Positions 51,268-61,160 of a DNA stretch of 64,000 nucleotides are shown here, piece by piece (position 1 is the first letter of the stretch; each line of letters begins with the position of its first letter). The stretch is from Basidiobolus meristosporus CBS 931.73. Its lineage: Eukaryota > Basidiobolomycota > Basidiobolomycetes > Basidiobolales > Basidiobolaceae. A program made the position numbers and the translations under genes. The notes beneath the pieces were generated by a model. It was not told the origin of the DNA and searched no databases. It worked only from the letters and a program-made list of their open reading frames with translations. The stretch is taken from NCBI GenBank assembly GCA_002104905.1, contig MCFE01000233.1, positions 57,076 to 121,075 on the forward strand, given 5' to 3'.

Positions 51268-52868
51268 TCGGAATTAGTTTCCAGAAGGGTTGGCCCTGGA
51301 TACTAGGCATTAAAATATGAAGGTTTGGATGAATGGATCAAAGCACAAACCTGTGGTATAATGGGTTGGTAGAGCAAACAGACAAGGGGATCCTCGAATT
51401 GTAGTCAAGGCTGCGACAATTGCTGGTATCTAAAGGTCGGTACTGTTGCAAATTTAAAATCCCCTGGGATAGTAATGAGGTATAAGGACAATTCCGAGAA
51501 AATAAGAAAACAAGTTTCAGAGGTTGCGGAGCTAATAAGGTTATTACAGTAATCAAGCCAGTGAGTTTAGCAACTGAGGGGTAGGCAAATAAGGCTAGAT
51601 ATGCATGAATTGGCATATTTTATGTAATAACCATGCTGTCTTGCAATTTGAATATCAATGGTTCATTACGAAAGAGGCAATGAATGTAACCAAATTGTTT
51701 TTAATAAGCACATAAATATAGGCTGCTGATTGTGAGTGGGTAATCCGAGTTATTCCATCCACGTCGGCAGAAAAGGTGGAGAGATAGCTTGTGCATTTGC
51801 CTTGCATCCATTTTCTCCCCCGCATGGTGGATTGTTCAAACAATGGCTGTACGATACATGATCTTAGTAATTGATTCGTCCAGGCAATCGATATATGAAT
51901 GGGATTGGTTGCTTATGTCATTGCGCCTGAGTAGAAAAGCAAGAGTAGGCCTATTAAGATGCAAATCCAATAGCTAGTATCCTAGAAATTCACGGACAGA
52001 AGGTAATGTAGAAGCATGAAGTCATCATTTAGCCGGCTGCCGAGTCCAATGATGGCTTGATGACATGTCTGTTAAATTGCAATGCCGCTCAACTGTTGGA
52101 TTTGGCTAAGATGATGCTGTTCTAATCATTTGCCTTAGTCCAGCTGAGGCGCCATCTACAAGCCATTAATCACCAGCAGGTTAAAGGATGCATTCCAAGG
52201 TGTGTATACATATGGTGGTGCTGGTACCCTCAGCGGGGCCACCAAGAACAGTGAGGTGCAAGCCACATCAATCAATTCAGTTATTGGTGCAGTTTTTAAA
52301 ACTATTCAGTTTGGCAACGAAGTATGATGGTGCCATCAGTTTGAATTTGCAGCAAATATTGCTAATGAATACCTTCTCTGCCATCTTGCATATTGAAGGC
52401 AAGCATGTTCTCTCAGCCTGCTATGTAACTGCATTGTGGCTTAGCTAGGATAGTGTAATGGACTGCTTAGCCCAATAGTTCTGGAAAATACATGGCTCTC
52501 TGGAATACTAAATAATGGTGAATTCACAAATACATTGGTATTATGGATGGAGGCTGGATTGTTGAAATGCATCATAAATCAGGATAGAGTGGTTAGGAGT
52601 ATTGCTTCCCAATAGAGTTTATGCTCTATTAATATGCTGGGTTGTCACGTCACTATTTACCATTTACGTTCTAGGTTGTATCCTACTGATGTATTTGTAT
52701 TTGGGACTTGTATTAAATTATTTGTGTGTTTAATTATAAATTCATTGAACCCAAGAATTATTCTCCACAAATGAACTTTAACAGAGCAAATATTTGGATT
52801 GCAAATCTGCTTATTTGTTGTTGCAATTTTCTAACTCAATTAACTTGCAAGAGTTTTGGAGATATTGG
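51268..52868. other. gene-free subtelomeric start
   Basis: AT-rich sequence with short ORFs only. From here to the telomere no cellular gene is recognised. Confidence 0.5.
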
Positions 52869-53378
52869 TGTTGTAAAAATTTGTAATTCCACCTAAATAT
52901 TCACCTAACTTGGTCACTTAGATCATTACCTTCAAATCTTAGTGAATACTGACCAAACTCCTTGATGGCATTACTCGGAACACTTTCACCAAAATATCAC
53001 GTACCCAGAACATGGAAATTAGATAAGTTGTCCAAACCGCCCTAAACTTTGCGCACATGTTCTTGGGACCTTCCTATACCTATTCACATGTTTGTTATGC
53101 CAAGACTATGTAAAAGTATAAATACAGCTTTTACATTCAATAAATCATTAAGTGAAAGCCACATAATCTACCTGTTCTCCCAATCACTTCGAATATCTCC
53201 AATACTCTTACAACAGGTTATGAGCCCTGAGCTGTCACTCTCTGCAATGTCTACTACTGCTGTTACTGGAATTTTTCCTTCTGCTGAAAAGTTGAATGAT
53301 CTACCTACCAAGTGTAGAAAGTGAAGATGAAGATGCTGCTATGAGAAAAAGGCCTTTGGGATATTGTCCTGGAAGAAG
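52869..53378 (+). mobile_element. Copia 5' piece: LTR, primer-binding site and Gag start
   Basis: LTR at 52869-53215 (TGTTGTAAAAATTTG to CTCTTACAACA). Directly after it, GGTTATGAGCCCTG at 53216-53229 is a primer-binding site complementary to the anticodon stem-loop region of initiator tRNA-Met. A Gag-like start follows at 53250 (MSTTAVTGIFPSAEKLN), with a stop after 25 codons. It breaks off at 53378 against the next LTR, in head-to-head orientation. Confidence 0.75.
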
Positions 53379-53726
53379 TGTTGTAAGAGTCTTGGAGATA
53401 TTGGAAGTGATTGGGAGAGCAAGTAGATTATGTGGTTTTCACTTAATGATTTATTGAATGTAAAAGTAGTATTTATACTATTACCTGATCTTGGCATTAC
53501 AAACACATAGAATAGGTTAAGGAAGGTCCCAAAAGCATGTGTGCAAAGTTTGGGGCTGTTTGGACAACTTTAAGAATTTTCATGTTCTGGGTACCTGGTA
53601 TTTTGGTGAAAATATTGTAAGTAAATCCTGACAAGGAATTTGGTCAGTATTCTCTAGGATATGAAGGTGATGATCTAAGTGACCAAGTTAGGTGAATATT
53701 TAGGTGGAAATACAATTTTTACAACA
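53379..53726 (-). repeat. 3' LTR of the minus-strand Copia element
   Basis: 348 bp. On the minus strand it runs from TGTTGTAAAAATTG to GACTCTTACAACA. The plus strand next to it (53727-53735) gives the purine tract GAGTGGGAG on the element strand, the plus-strand primer. It is the best reference copy for the solo LTRs at 23.7-26.3 kb. Confidence 0.85.
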
Positions 53727-53737
53727 CTCCCACTCAG

Positions 53738-56105
53738 CTAAATGTTCATACTGACTAGTCCTAATTTTGACCTAAGATATTCAAACTTATCTCTAGCTAA
53801 TGGTTTGGTAAATATGTCTGCAATCATTTCATTTGTAGGACAGTAAGCTAAGCTAACTCAGTTATTCTCTATAGCTTCACAAATGAAATGATGTCTAATA
53901 TTTATGTGCTTGGTTCTAACATGAAAAGTTGGATTTCTACCTAATTGTATACATCCTGGATTATCTTGAAATAAAGTAATAGGCATTTTTTGACATAGGC
54001 CTAAATCTGTAAAAGTTTTCTTAACCACATTGCTTCTTTTGTAGCTTCATAGTCTGCCATATACTCTGCCTCTGTGGTGGAAAGTGCTACAGTTGGTTGC
54101 TTCCTTGAATTCCATGAAATTGCTCCTTTACAGTAAAGAAAGGTGTATCCTGTGGTGGATCTTCTGTCTTCAAAATTTTGTCCCCAATCAGTATTGGAGT
54201 ATCCCACAAGATCCTGTTCTGAATCCTTATAAGTGTATCTTAAGCAGATATCAGCAGTTCCTTTCAGGTATCTAAAAATCTGCTTAACTGCAGCAATATG
54301 ATCAGAGCCATAGTTCTGATTATGTTGGCTGACAACTCCCACTGAATATGAGATATCTGGACATGTTCCAAGCATGATATAAATCAGACTGCCAACCATG
54401 GATTGATAAGGAAAGTCAGGGCTCTCAGATGGCACCAAGCTCTCTTGATTTGGTTGAGTTTTGACCAAGTTAAGGTTTGTCTCCATTGGGGTAGCTGCAG
54501 GTTTACAGTCTTCCATATGGTACTTCTTTGGTATATCCTGAATATACTTGGATTGGCTTAGGGTGATAGTCTGAGTACTTCTGTCTATGTAGATCTTAAT
54601 CCCTAAGTAGTAACCAAGTTCTCCTAGATTGGACATCTTGAACTCCTTAGATAGGCTGGATTTAGTCTCTTCCAATGTTTCTAGGTTATTGGCAGCTATA
54701 ATAAGATCATCCACATATAGAGCTAATAGTACTGGATTTGCTCTATCTGGCTTATAGTATATACTATAGTCAGCATTACTCCTTTTGAAACTCAAAGATT
54801 CCAAATAAGAATCTATCTTGCAATTCCAGGCTCTTGGTGATTGTTTGAGACCATATAGTGACTTTTTAAGCTTGCAGACCAAATGGGGGTTATCTTGGTC
54901 AGCAAACCCATCAGGCTGGTCTATATACACATCTGCATCAAGTTCTCCATTCAAAAATGCAGTTTTTACATCCATTTGATGAATAAAAAACTTATATTTG
55001 GCTGCAATAGCAAATATTAATCTGATGGAATTAAACTTGGCTACCAGTACAAAAGTCTCAGTATAGTCAAGTCCTTTTGTTTGAGAGTATCCTTTGGCTA
55101 CAAGTCTTGCTTTGTATCTTTCAATTGTACCATCAGCCTTGTATTTCGTCTTGAAGACCCATCTGCATTCAATTGATTTTTGGTTGATTGACAATTTGAC
55201 TAAGTCCCAAGTTTGATTTTCCATCAGGGCCTGATATTCCTCAGTCATTGCAAATCTCCAAAACTTTGTCTGAGGGCTATTTAGGGCCTCTTTTACAGTC
55301 TGGGGTACATCAATATGGACTGCATAGGCATAAGCTAAGTTTGTACCCTCATTGATATGGTAATTTGGGCTATTTCTTGTCCAATTGGATCTCCGGGCAT
55401 TTAATACTGGAATGATCTCTTCTGGGATATTCCTGGGCACTGATCATGGCTGAACCATGGTTGTAGAGTTCTCTGGAGTGAAAAAATTCTCATTGTTTTG
55501 TTCTGATTCAATCCTGACAATTGGTGGATTTGAGAACAGATTTCCGTCATCATCTGATGTCATTTTTTGTGAAAATTTTAAATTATCATCAAACAACACA
55601 TCCCTGGACTTGATTAGCTTCTTTGCTTTGGTATTGTAGAGTCTGTATGCTTTACTCTCATTGCAGCAGCTCAAAAATATGCATTTGACACTTTTTGGCT
55701 CAAATTTTGACTGATTTCCGGGCAGTTTCTTGGCATATGCTGTACACCCAAATATTCTTAGATGTTCTGCACTTGGTCTAAGTCCATACCATGCTTCAAA
55801 TGGAGTAGAATCACAAAGTATTCTGCTATAATCCCTATTTTTAAGATATACAGCTGTGGCAACTGGATCCACCCAAAAATCATCAGATAATTTTTGATCA
55901 AGGATCATAGAGCTTGCCATATCAATTATTGATCTGTTAGCATGTTCTGGTACTCCATTTTGCTGCAGGGAGTATGGTACAGTAGTTGCTTGCTTTATCC
56001 CCTGAATTTTGCAGAAGTGGATGAAGAGTTTTGAGGTATATTCTCCATCATTGTCAGAGAGTATTTTCTGGATTTTTTCACCAGTTTCTCTCTCCACCAT
56101 GGCTT
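53738..56105 (-). pseudogene. Ty1/Copia polyprotein remnant (integrase, RT, RNase H)
   Basis: Reading right to left: the last part of integrase (LSDNDGEYTSKLF, then QQNGVPEHANRSIIDMASSM), then reverse transcriptase (CRWVFKTKYKADGTIERYKA, QMDVKTAFLNGELDADVYID and the catalytic ALYVDDLIIA), then RNase H (VALSTTEAEYMA). At least three defects: an in-frame TGA at 55441-55443, a frameshift near 54005 that creates the stop at 54001, and a TGA at 53858-53860; beyond them the correct frame continues to 53738. The 5' half (Gag, protease, most of integrase) is missing: the copy ends at about 56105 where LINE 3' sequence begins. Confidence 0.88.
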
Positions 56106-56229
56106 TAAGGGTCAGAGGAGATGATCATCACCAAAGGGTGAAATCTTTATTTAAATAATTAATAAAGAAGCCAAGTTTGAATATGAATATCTGAGATGCA
56201 GGAAGCCTACAAGATAAACTTGGACTTTG
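56106..56229 (-). mobile_element. LINE 3'-end scrap (L0)
   Basis: About 115 bp matching only the 3' terminal region of the LINE copies: the hairpin TCACC-AAAG-GGTGA, AATCTTTATT and AATAAAGAAGCCA. It carries no coding sequence. On the left it abuts the broken Copia through TTAAGGGTCAG, a possible degenerate telomere unit; on the right an LTR starts at 56230. Confidence 0.65.
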
Positions 56230-56676
56230 TGTTGTGCATCAACATTTAAAACTTTGCCAATTTTACTCCGTTTGAAAATCTAGTACCCTAACTGATTTTC
56301 CCTAACCCAAACATAACAAATCCCAGTTACAGTTTATTTGATCCCACCTCAGAATCTATTTTTAGCTATCACACCTGATCTATTTTCAAATGGTCATCAC
56401 GTTATCAACCTATCTGCCAAGCCTTCCCAGGTGATTAGTCATCTGAGATCTATCCAACCACTGTGCAGTTGCCAAGACATCAGTTGATTGATGATGTAAT
56501 TTTCATTTATCTTATGCACCTATGAACACCCAAATTGATTTCAATCAATCCAGTCCCTTGGCGCTTACTAATTCAACTTGATCAGAAAAGTATAAATAAA
56601 GTGTACTGAACCTTTTGGTTTAGTGTGTGTCTCAACGAAATTAAGATTCTGTCTCAGCAAAAATAAGAATCCAACA
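56230..56676 (+). repeat. LTR of a second LTR retroelement (plus strand)
   Basis: About 447 bp, bounded by TGTTGTGCATC and AGAATCCAACA, giving TGTTG/CAACA inverted ends. TATA-like GTATAAATAAAG lies at about 56588. The sequence differs from the Copia LTRs above. It precedes the Gag gene at 56967. The primer-binding site after it was not identified. Confidence 0.55.
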
Positions 56677-56966
56677 ATTCCGTTCTAGTTTCTATCCAAG
56701 CCTAGTATATCTAGCACTCCAAAGAACACCAAGCCTAGCCTGCCTAGCAAACAAATATCATTGCCTTTATAGCCAACCCAGCTATATCCAAGACCAATAT
56801 TAGATCAGAATCTTTCTGCTAATATTTCCGCCACTCTCTGACAATTCTAAGATTCTGCACTTAATTGTCCCTTTGGTTCAGTTAAACCATTCAAGAGTTT
56901 TATCACACTTTCTCTTGGATACAACATTTTTTTTGTTGAATTCCATTACATTCAGCCGATTAGAAG

Positions 56967-58106
56967 ATGTCCTCAGCAGCAAGCAATCCAAACCTTTCCA
57001 TGTTGGAAGAAGCCAGAAGAAATCAGGAAGAACTTACTGAACAGCTTGAAAACATCATGCTTGAAAGAAATACCATGATGATTGAGCACTCAAAGCTTGC
57101 CAAAACAAGATCTGATAATCACCGTAGAGATGAACTCCTTGAAGTTATATCCGGTTACCAAGATGAAATTGGAATAATTAAGGAAGCACTGGAGAATATT
57201 GCCATAGTAATTGACAGCATTGAAAATCCACCAAGCCTTGCTCTGCATCAGCCACCAAGAAGTCATGCCTTTGAATCCTCCAGATCTACATCTCCTTCTA
57301 GACCTGCCCTGGTGGTTGTCCCAAGATCCTTGCCTGTTTATGCTGAAGGCACCAATGCCATCAAGAATCCAACTGAGTTTCTTTACAAGTTTAGTCACGT
57401 CTTAGCTGCACACCAGCTAGACCCTGACACCAACTGGGCTAGACTTCTGCCTCTCTGTCTCACAATGCAAGATGCTGACTGGGTTGAAGTGAACATTCCT
57501 TCCAATAGTACGTGGAAAATTGCCCAAAACCTCTTTTGCAGCCATTTTGAAGATCCTCTCAAGAAAGCACATCTGAACTGCGACTTATGGAAAACTAAAA
57601 TGCAAAAAGGTGAATCTGTGCAACACTTCTGTGATAGATTCCAAAGACAAATGAGATTAGCTGGAGTTAGTGATGATAATCCATTGCTTACTGCTCATTT
57701 TCTTTCAAACTTTTCACACCAGCTACAGAGCAATATTGCTATTGTCAAAGCATGCAACCCTGCACGTACCTATGACCAGATCTCAGAGATATGTACACTG
57801 GCAATCACCTTGACTGCAGCTGTTAGCCAGACTTCAGGCAGCTCAACCCAATATCCCACAACAGCCGGAAAAGAGACCAGTCATGTGACCAAGAAGCAGT
57901 CAACTGCTACTAAGCACTGTGAGCTTCATGGAAAATGCTATCATTCTACCAGTGAATGCAAAGGCATCACCAAGCAGTCAAACAAGTCAGGAAACACCGC
58001 AGAAAAGCAGCAAAACACCAAAACTGATAATCCATATGCTGATGACAAGTGCTTTAAATGTGGAAATAGGGGACATAGATCACCTGCCTGTCCTGAAAAG
58101 GGTTAG
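56967..58106 (+). pseudogene. retrotransposon Gag (gypsy-like), cut by telomere sequence
   Basis: 379 codons: a coiled-coil N-terminus, a retrotransposon Gag core (LNCDLWKTKMQKGESVQHF, then CDRFQRQMRLAGV and LSNFSHQLQ), and a zinc knuckle CFKCGNRGHRSPAC (C-x2-C-x4-H-x4-C) at the very end. The pol genes that should follow are absent. The stop codon TAG at 58104-58106 comes from the sequence AGGGTTAGG, a telomere unit, so the reading frame was truncated by chromosome-end healing rather than ending naturally. The next base begins LINE L1. Confidence 0.85.
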
Positions 58107-58107
58107 G
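58099..58107 (+). repeat. relic telomere unit at the Gag/L1 junction
   Basis: AGGGTTAGG lies exactly between the truncated Gag and the 3' end of L1. Confidence 0.7.
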
Positions 58108-60327
58108 GGGAGACAGTCACCAACAGGTGAAATCTTTATTTCAGTTGAAACAAAGAAGCCAGCGCTACTGTTGTAGCTTTGATACAAGAGTGTGTAGCTG
58201 AGGGGAATTTGTAGGTAAGTTAATAAGAAGTGATGATAGTTCTTCAGTGCTCAAGACACTGTTCAGTGGGAAGGGGGGTAGCAAGAGAGGTAAGAATGAC
58301 TTGTGAACAACATTAATGAGGGGAATGTGATAAGGATTGATATTCATCATAAAGGGAGTGTGCTGCTGCAGATATTGCTGCCAAAGGTCTGTCAAGTACT
58401 TCAGGTAGGCCAGCTTGGGTTTTTCTGACTGCAGAATAAATTCAGCAAACTTCTTGACTTCAGGATCTCCAAGTATAGTTCTCCAGCAGGAGCCAGGTGT
58501 TGTGCGGTGTGTTCTCTTCCAGGCCTTAATCAGTGGGTTGCTGCAGTTGTGAAGTCTGAGTTATAATCTGGTTCTAAGGTAGAGAAGTCTGATCTTATAG
58601 GGCATAAACCCAAAAGCACCAAGAATAGCATGTCTGTAGGGGCATTCAGGCAAATGAGGCACCAAGGAGGTAATGCACCATACTGCAAACTTGTCAAGCT
58701 TAGTGCAGTCTCTGGAAGTAAGAGAGAGAAGTGGTAAGCCAAATTCCAGGACAGGGAAGACAAACTGCTTGAGTAGAAGGAGGCAGCTTGGAGCTGAAGT
58801 TGTAGGAGGAGTAACAGCCAGTAGCTTGTGGCGTGCCTGTCTTGCCAGGATAATTCTCTTCTTCAGGTGTGCTCCAGAGTCTAGTCCAGTAGGAAGGAAA
58901 GGAAAGCCAAGATATGTAGCAGAAACCTGAGCAGGTAGAGTGGAGTTCTCCAAGTTGATGGGAGAGCCCAAAGGTACTGTCTTTGCAATGGAAAGCTGGA
59001 GATTATTCTTCTGCAGATACTGGTGGATGGTCTGGGAGTCTTGTTGCACATTGGAGGAGGATATTCTGATGTCATCAGCAAAGAGAGTAACCAGGCAGTC
59101 AGCTGAGAGTCTTGGGAAATCATTCAGGAAGATGGCAAACAGTATAGGACCAAGCACAGAGCCTTGAACCACTCCATTAGGAACTGAGAACACAGCTGAT
59201 TGCTCGCTTGGGTGCAGAATTCTTGCTTGTGGATCCAGAAACAGAGACCTGACAAGGAGGGTGAGAGAGGTACTGGAGAAGCATTGCAACTTGGACCAAA
59301 GCAGATTTCTGTCAACTGAATCAAAGGCCTTAGTAATATCAAACAGAACAGAGGGATACTTGCACTGGAGAGAGTGATCTTGGCTAAGTATGACTGCATA
59401 TTCCAAGGAGAGGCCAGGAACAAAGCCAAACTGTGCAGGATGAAACTTGAGGGAGTCAGAGTAGAGCTCCTGAGCAAGCAGAAGCTCAAACACCTTTCTG
59501 CAGGTGGGCAGCAGAGATATTGGCCTGTAGGAGCTAGGATCCAGGTGCTTTCCTTTACCCTTGTACAGTGGCAGAACATTTGCAAAGGACCATTCCTCAG
59601 GAGTAGAAAGCTGGGCTGAGCATTGCTGAAACAGTGGAAGCAGAAGTGCAGACATGGCCTTGGTACTAGTCTTCAGAAGCTCATAGGAGATTGTGTCCAC
59701 ACCTGGAGCAGTATAGTTGGGAAGCCTCTTGAGCACATTATGGATTCTCCTTTGATCAAGTGCAAGTGGGATGGGCAGAGTCTTGAAGTCAGGATGAAAG
59801 CCAGGAGTTGAGTACTGCTTTGTAGAGAAGAAAATGTTAGCCAGCTGTTCTGTTGAAGGTAACTTCCTGGAAGAGGGCCTCATTGCCCTGTAGAGTCTTG
59901 ATACTGTTCTTGTTATAGAGTTGGAAGATTGCAGAGGCAAGGAACTCATAATATGATCCCAGAGCTGAGTATGCAGAGTGTGGTGAATTGCCTTGGAGTG
60001 GTGTATTGCTGTCAGGAGGAGTTTCTCTGTTTTTGGGTTAGGGAAACTCAGGTAGCTTTGTTGCAGGGCTGAAACAATGGATTCCCATTTTCTTGAGGTA
60101 ACAGCAGTAGTCTTGCATGGCAGTGAGAGGGAGGCTGAGACCAGAATCAGATGCTTCACAAAGAGCCAGGCATAGTTGAGATCATCTGGCAGAGAAAGTA
60201 GAAAGCTGGCAAGCTTCAAGTAGTTCCCAAAGTCTTTCTTCTGATTCTCGGTAGCTTTGTGGGTGAGCACAGTAAGTTTTGGCAGCTTCTTCTTCACAAC
60301 TGGTTGCATAGAAAGGGACCAGGCTTA
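58107..60327 (-). mobile_element. LINE copy L1 (5'-truncated non-LTR retrotransposon)
   Basis: The element strand is minus, so its 3' end lies on the left at 58107 and its 5' end on the right. The 3' terminus carries hairpins TCACC-AACA-GGTGA and CTTTATTTC/GAAACAAAG. The coding part is at 58165-60309; the endonuclease domain is missing. It differs substantially from L2 and L3 (roughly half of residues shared by eye). Confidence 0.85.
58165..60309 (-). pseudogene. L1 LINE reverse transcriptase ORF with one premature stop
   Basis: Reverse transcriptase of the APE-LINE type: KRLPNYTAPGVDTISYELL, LPLYKGKGKHLDPSSYRPIS, FDITKAFDSVDRNLLW, NGVVQGSVLGPILFAIFLND, the catalytic FADDIRIS and TYLGFP. Then comes the C-terminal region shared with L2 and L3. 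An in-frame TAA at 58561-58563 interrupts it just after LRTRL; the same frame then stays open to 58165 and still matches L3, so this is a single nonsense change. The N-terminal endonuclease was lost by 5' truncation. Confidence 0.88.
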
Positions 60328-61141
60328 TTAGGGGAGGGAAAGTCACCAAGTTGGTGAAATCTTTATTTGAGTTAAGAACTAATCTAAGTACAAATAAAGA
60401 AGCCAATTAAGAGGTCTAGAACCTCTCTAATAAGTAATCTAATCTATGTTTTGTTTCATCTTTAATGTGTGTTTCAATAAAGTAAAGCTCATCAGGGGTA
60501 AATATAAAATTCAGGGGTTTTGGGGGAAGTACAAATTGTAGATGTTTCTGATCAATATAATCCAAGACTGGAATCCAGCCTGGGATTAGGTGTAGTAGGA
60601 AAGGTGTGTGGACTTGTAAGTAGCTCTGCCACATAGATCTTAGATGGTCCTGAGCCAGTAGTCTTGGTTTCTCAGCTTTTTGAAGTTTTGAAGCAAGTTC
60701 TGTTACTACAGCAGAGCCAACCAGGGTGTGCCAGCAAGAAGATTTCAGGGAGGAGTTAGATTGAAGCCATTGTTTGATGGAGGGGTTATGTGATTTCTGA
60801 AGTTTGACTAGGAAGGAAGCCCGGAGATAGATCATTTGGATTTGGTATGGGTAGAACCCAAAGGCTCCATTAGTTGCATGGATATAGGGAGATACTGGAA
60901 GATAAGGTACCAAGGATCTGATACACTGATGGAGAAATTTATCCAGGCGGTGAAGTTCTCTGGAGGTAAGGGGTATAATGTGGAGACCAAATTCAAGTAC
61001 CGGCAGTACATACTGCTTCAGAAGTATAGGGATCTTTTGAATTGGAGTGTCTGGAGTGACTACTACCAGAAGCTTTTTGAGAGCCTGTTGGGCAAGATGG
61101 ATCCTATTATTCAGGTGGAGCTTTGTGTCAATCCCATGTTG
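60328..61141 (-). mobile_element. LINE copy L2 (short, 5'-truncated)
   Basis: About 810 bp, nearly identical to the 3' part of L3 over its whole length. The left end joins L1 through TTATTAGG. The right end breaks in the reverse transcriptase C-terminal region (after CATGTTG) and passes directly into telomere repeats at 61142. It has both 3' hairpins (TCACCAAGTTGGTGA; CTTTATTTG/CAAATAAAG). Confidence 0.9.
60416..61139 (-). pseudogene. L2 LINE ORF fragment, intact C-terminus
   Basis: Open without stops from the break at 61139 to 60416. It keeps the full C-terminal end (LNFIFTPDELYFIETHI to LDYLLERF), which L3 has lost through a 1-bp difference in a G run. Confidence 0.85.
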
Positions 61142-61160
61142 GGGTTAGGTTAGGGTTAGG
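61142..61160 (+). repeat. interstitial telomere tract
   Basis: GGGTTAGGTTAGGGTTAGG, including one shortened TTAGG unit, lies exactly between the 5' break of L2 and the 3' end of L3. It marks a former chromosome end. Confidence 0.92.

Noticed and set aside
59124-59585. 153-codon ORF inside LINE L1
   Set aside because: A shifted-frame shadow of the reverse transcriptase.
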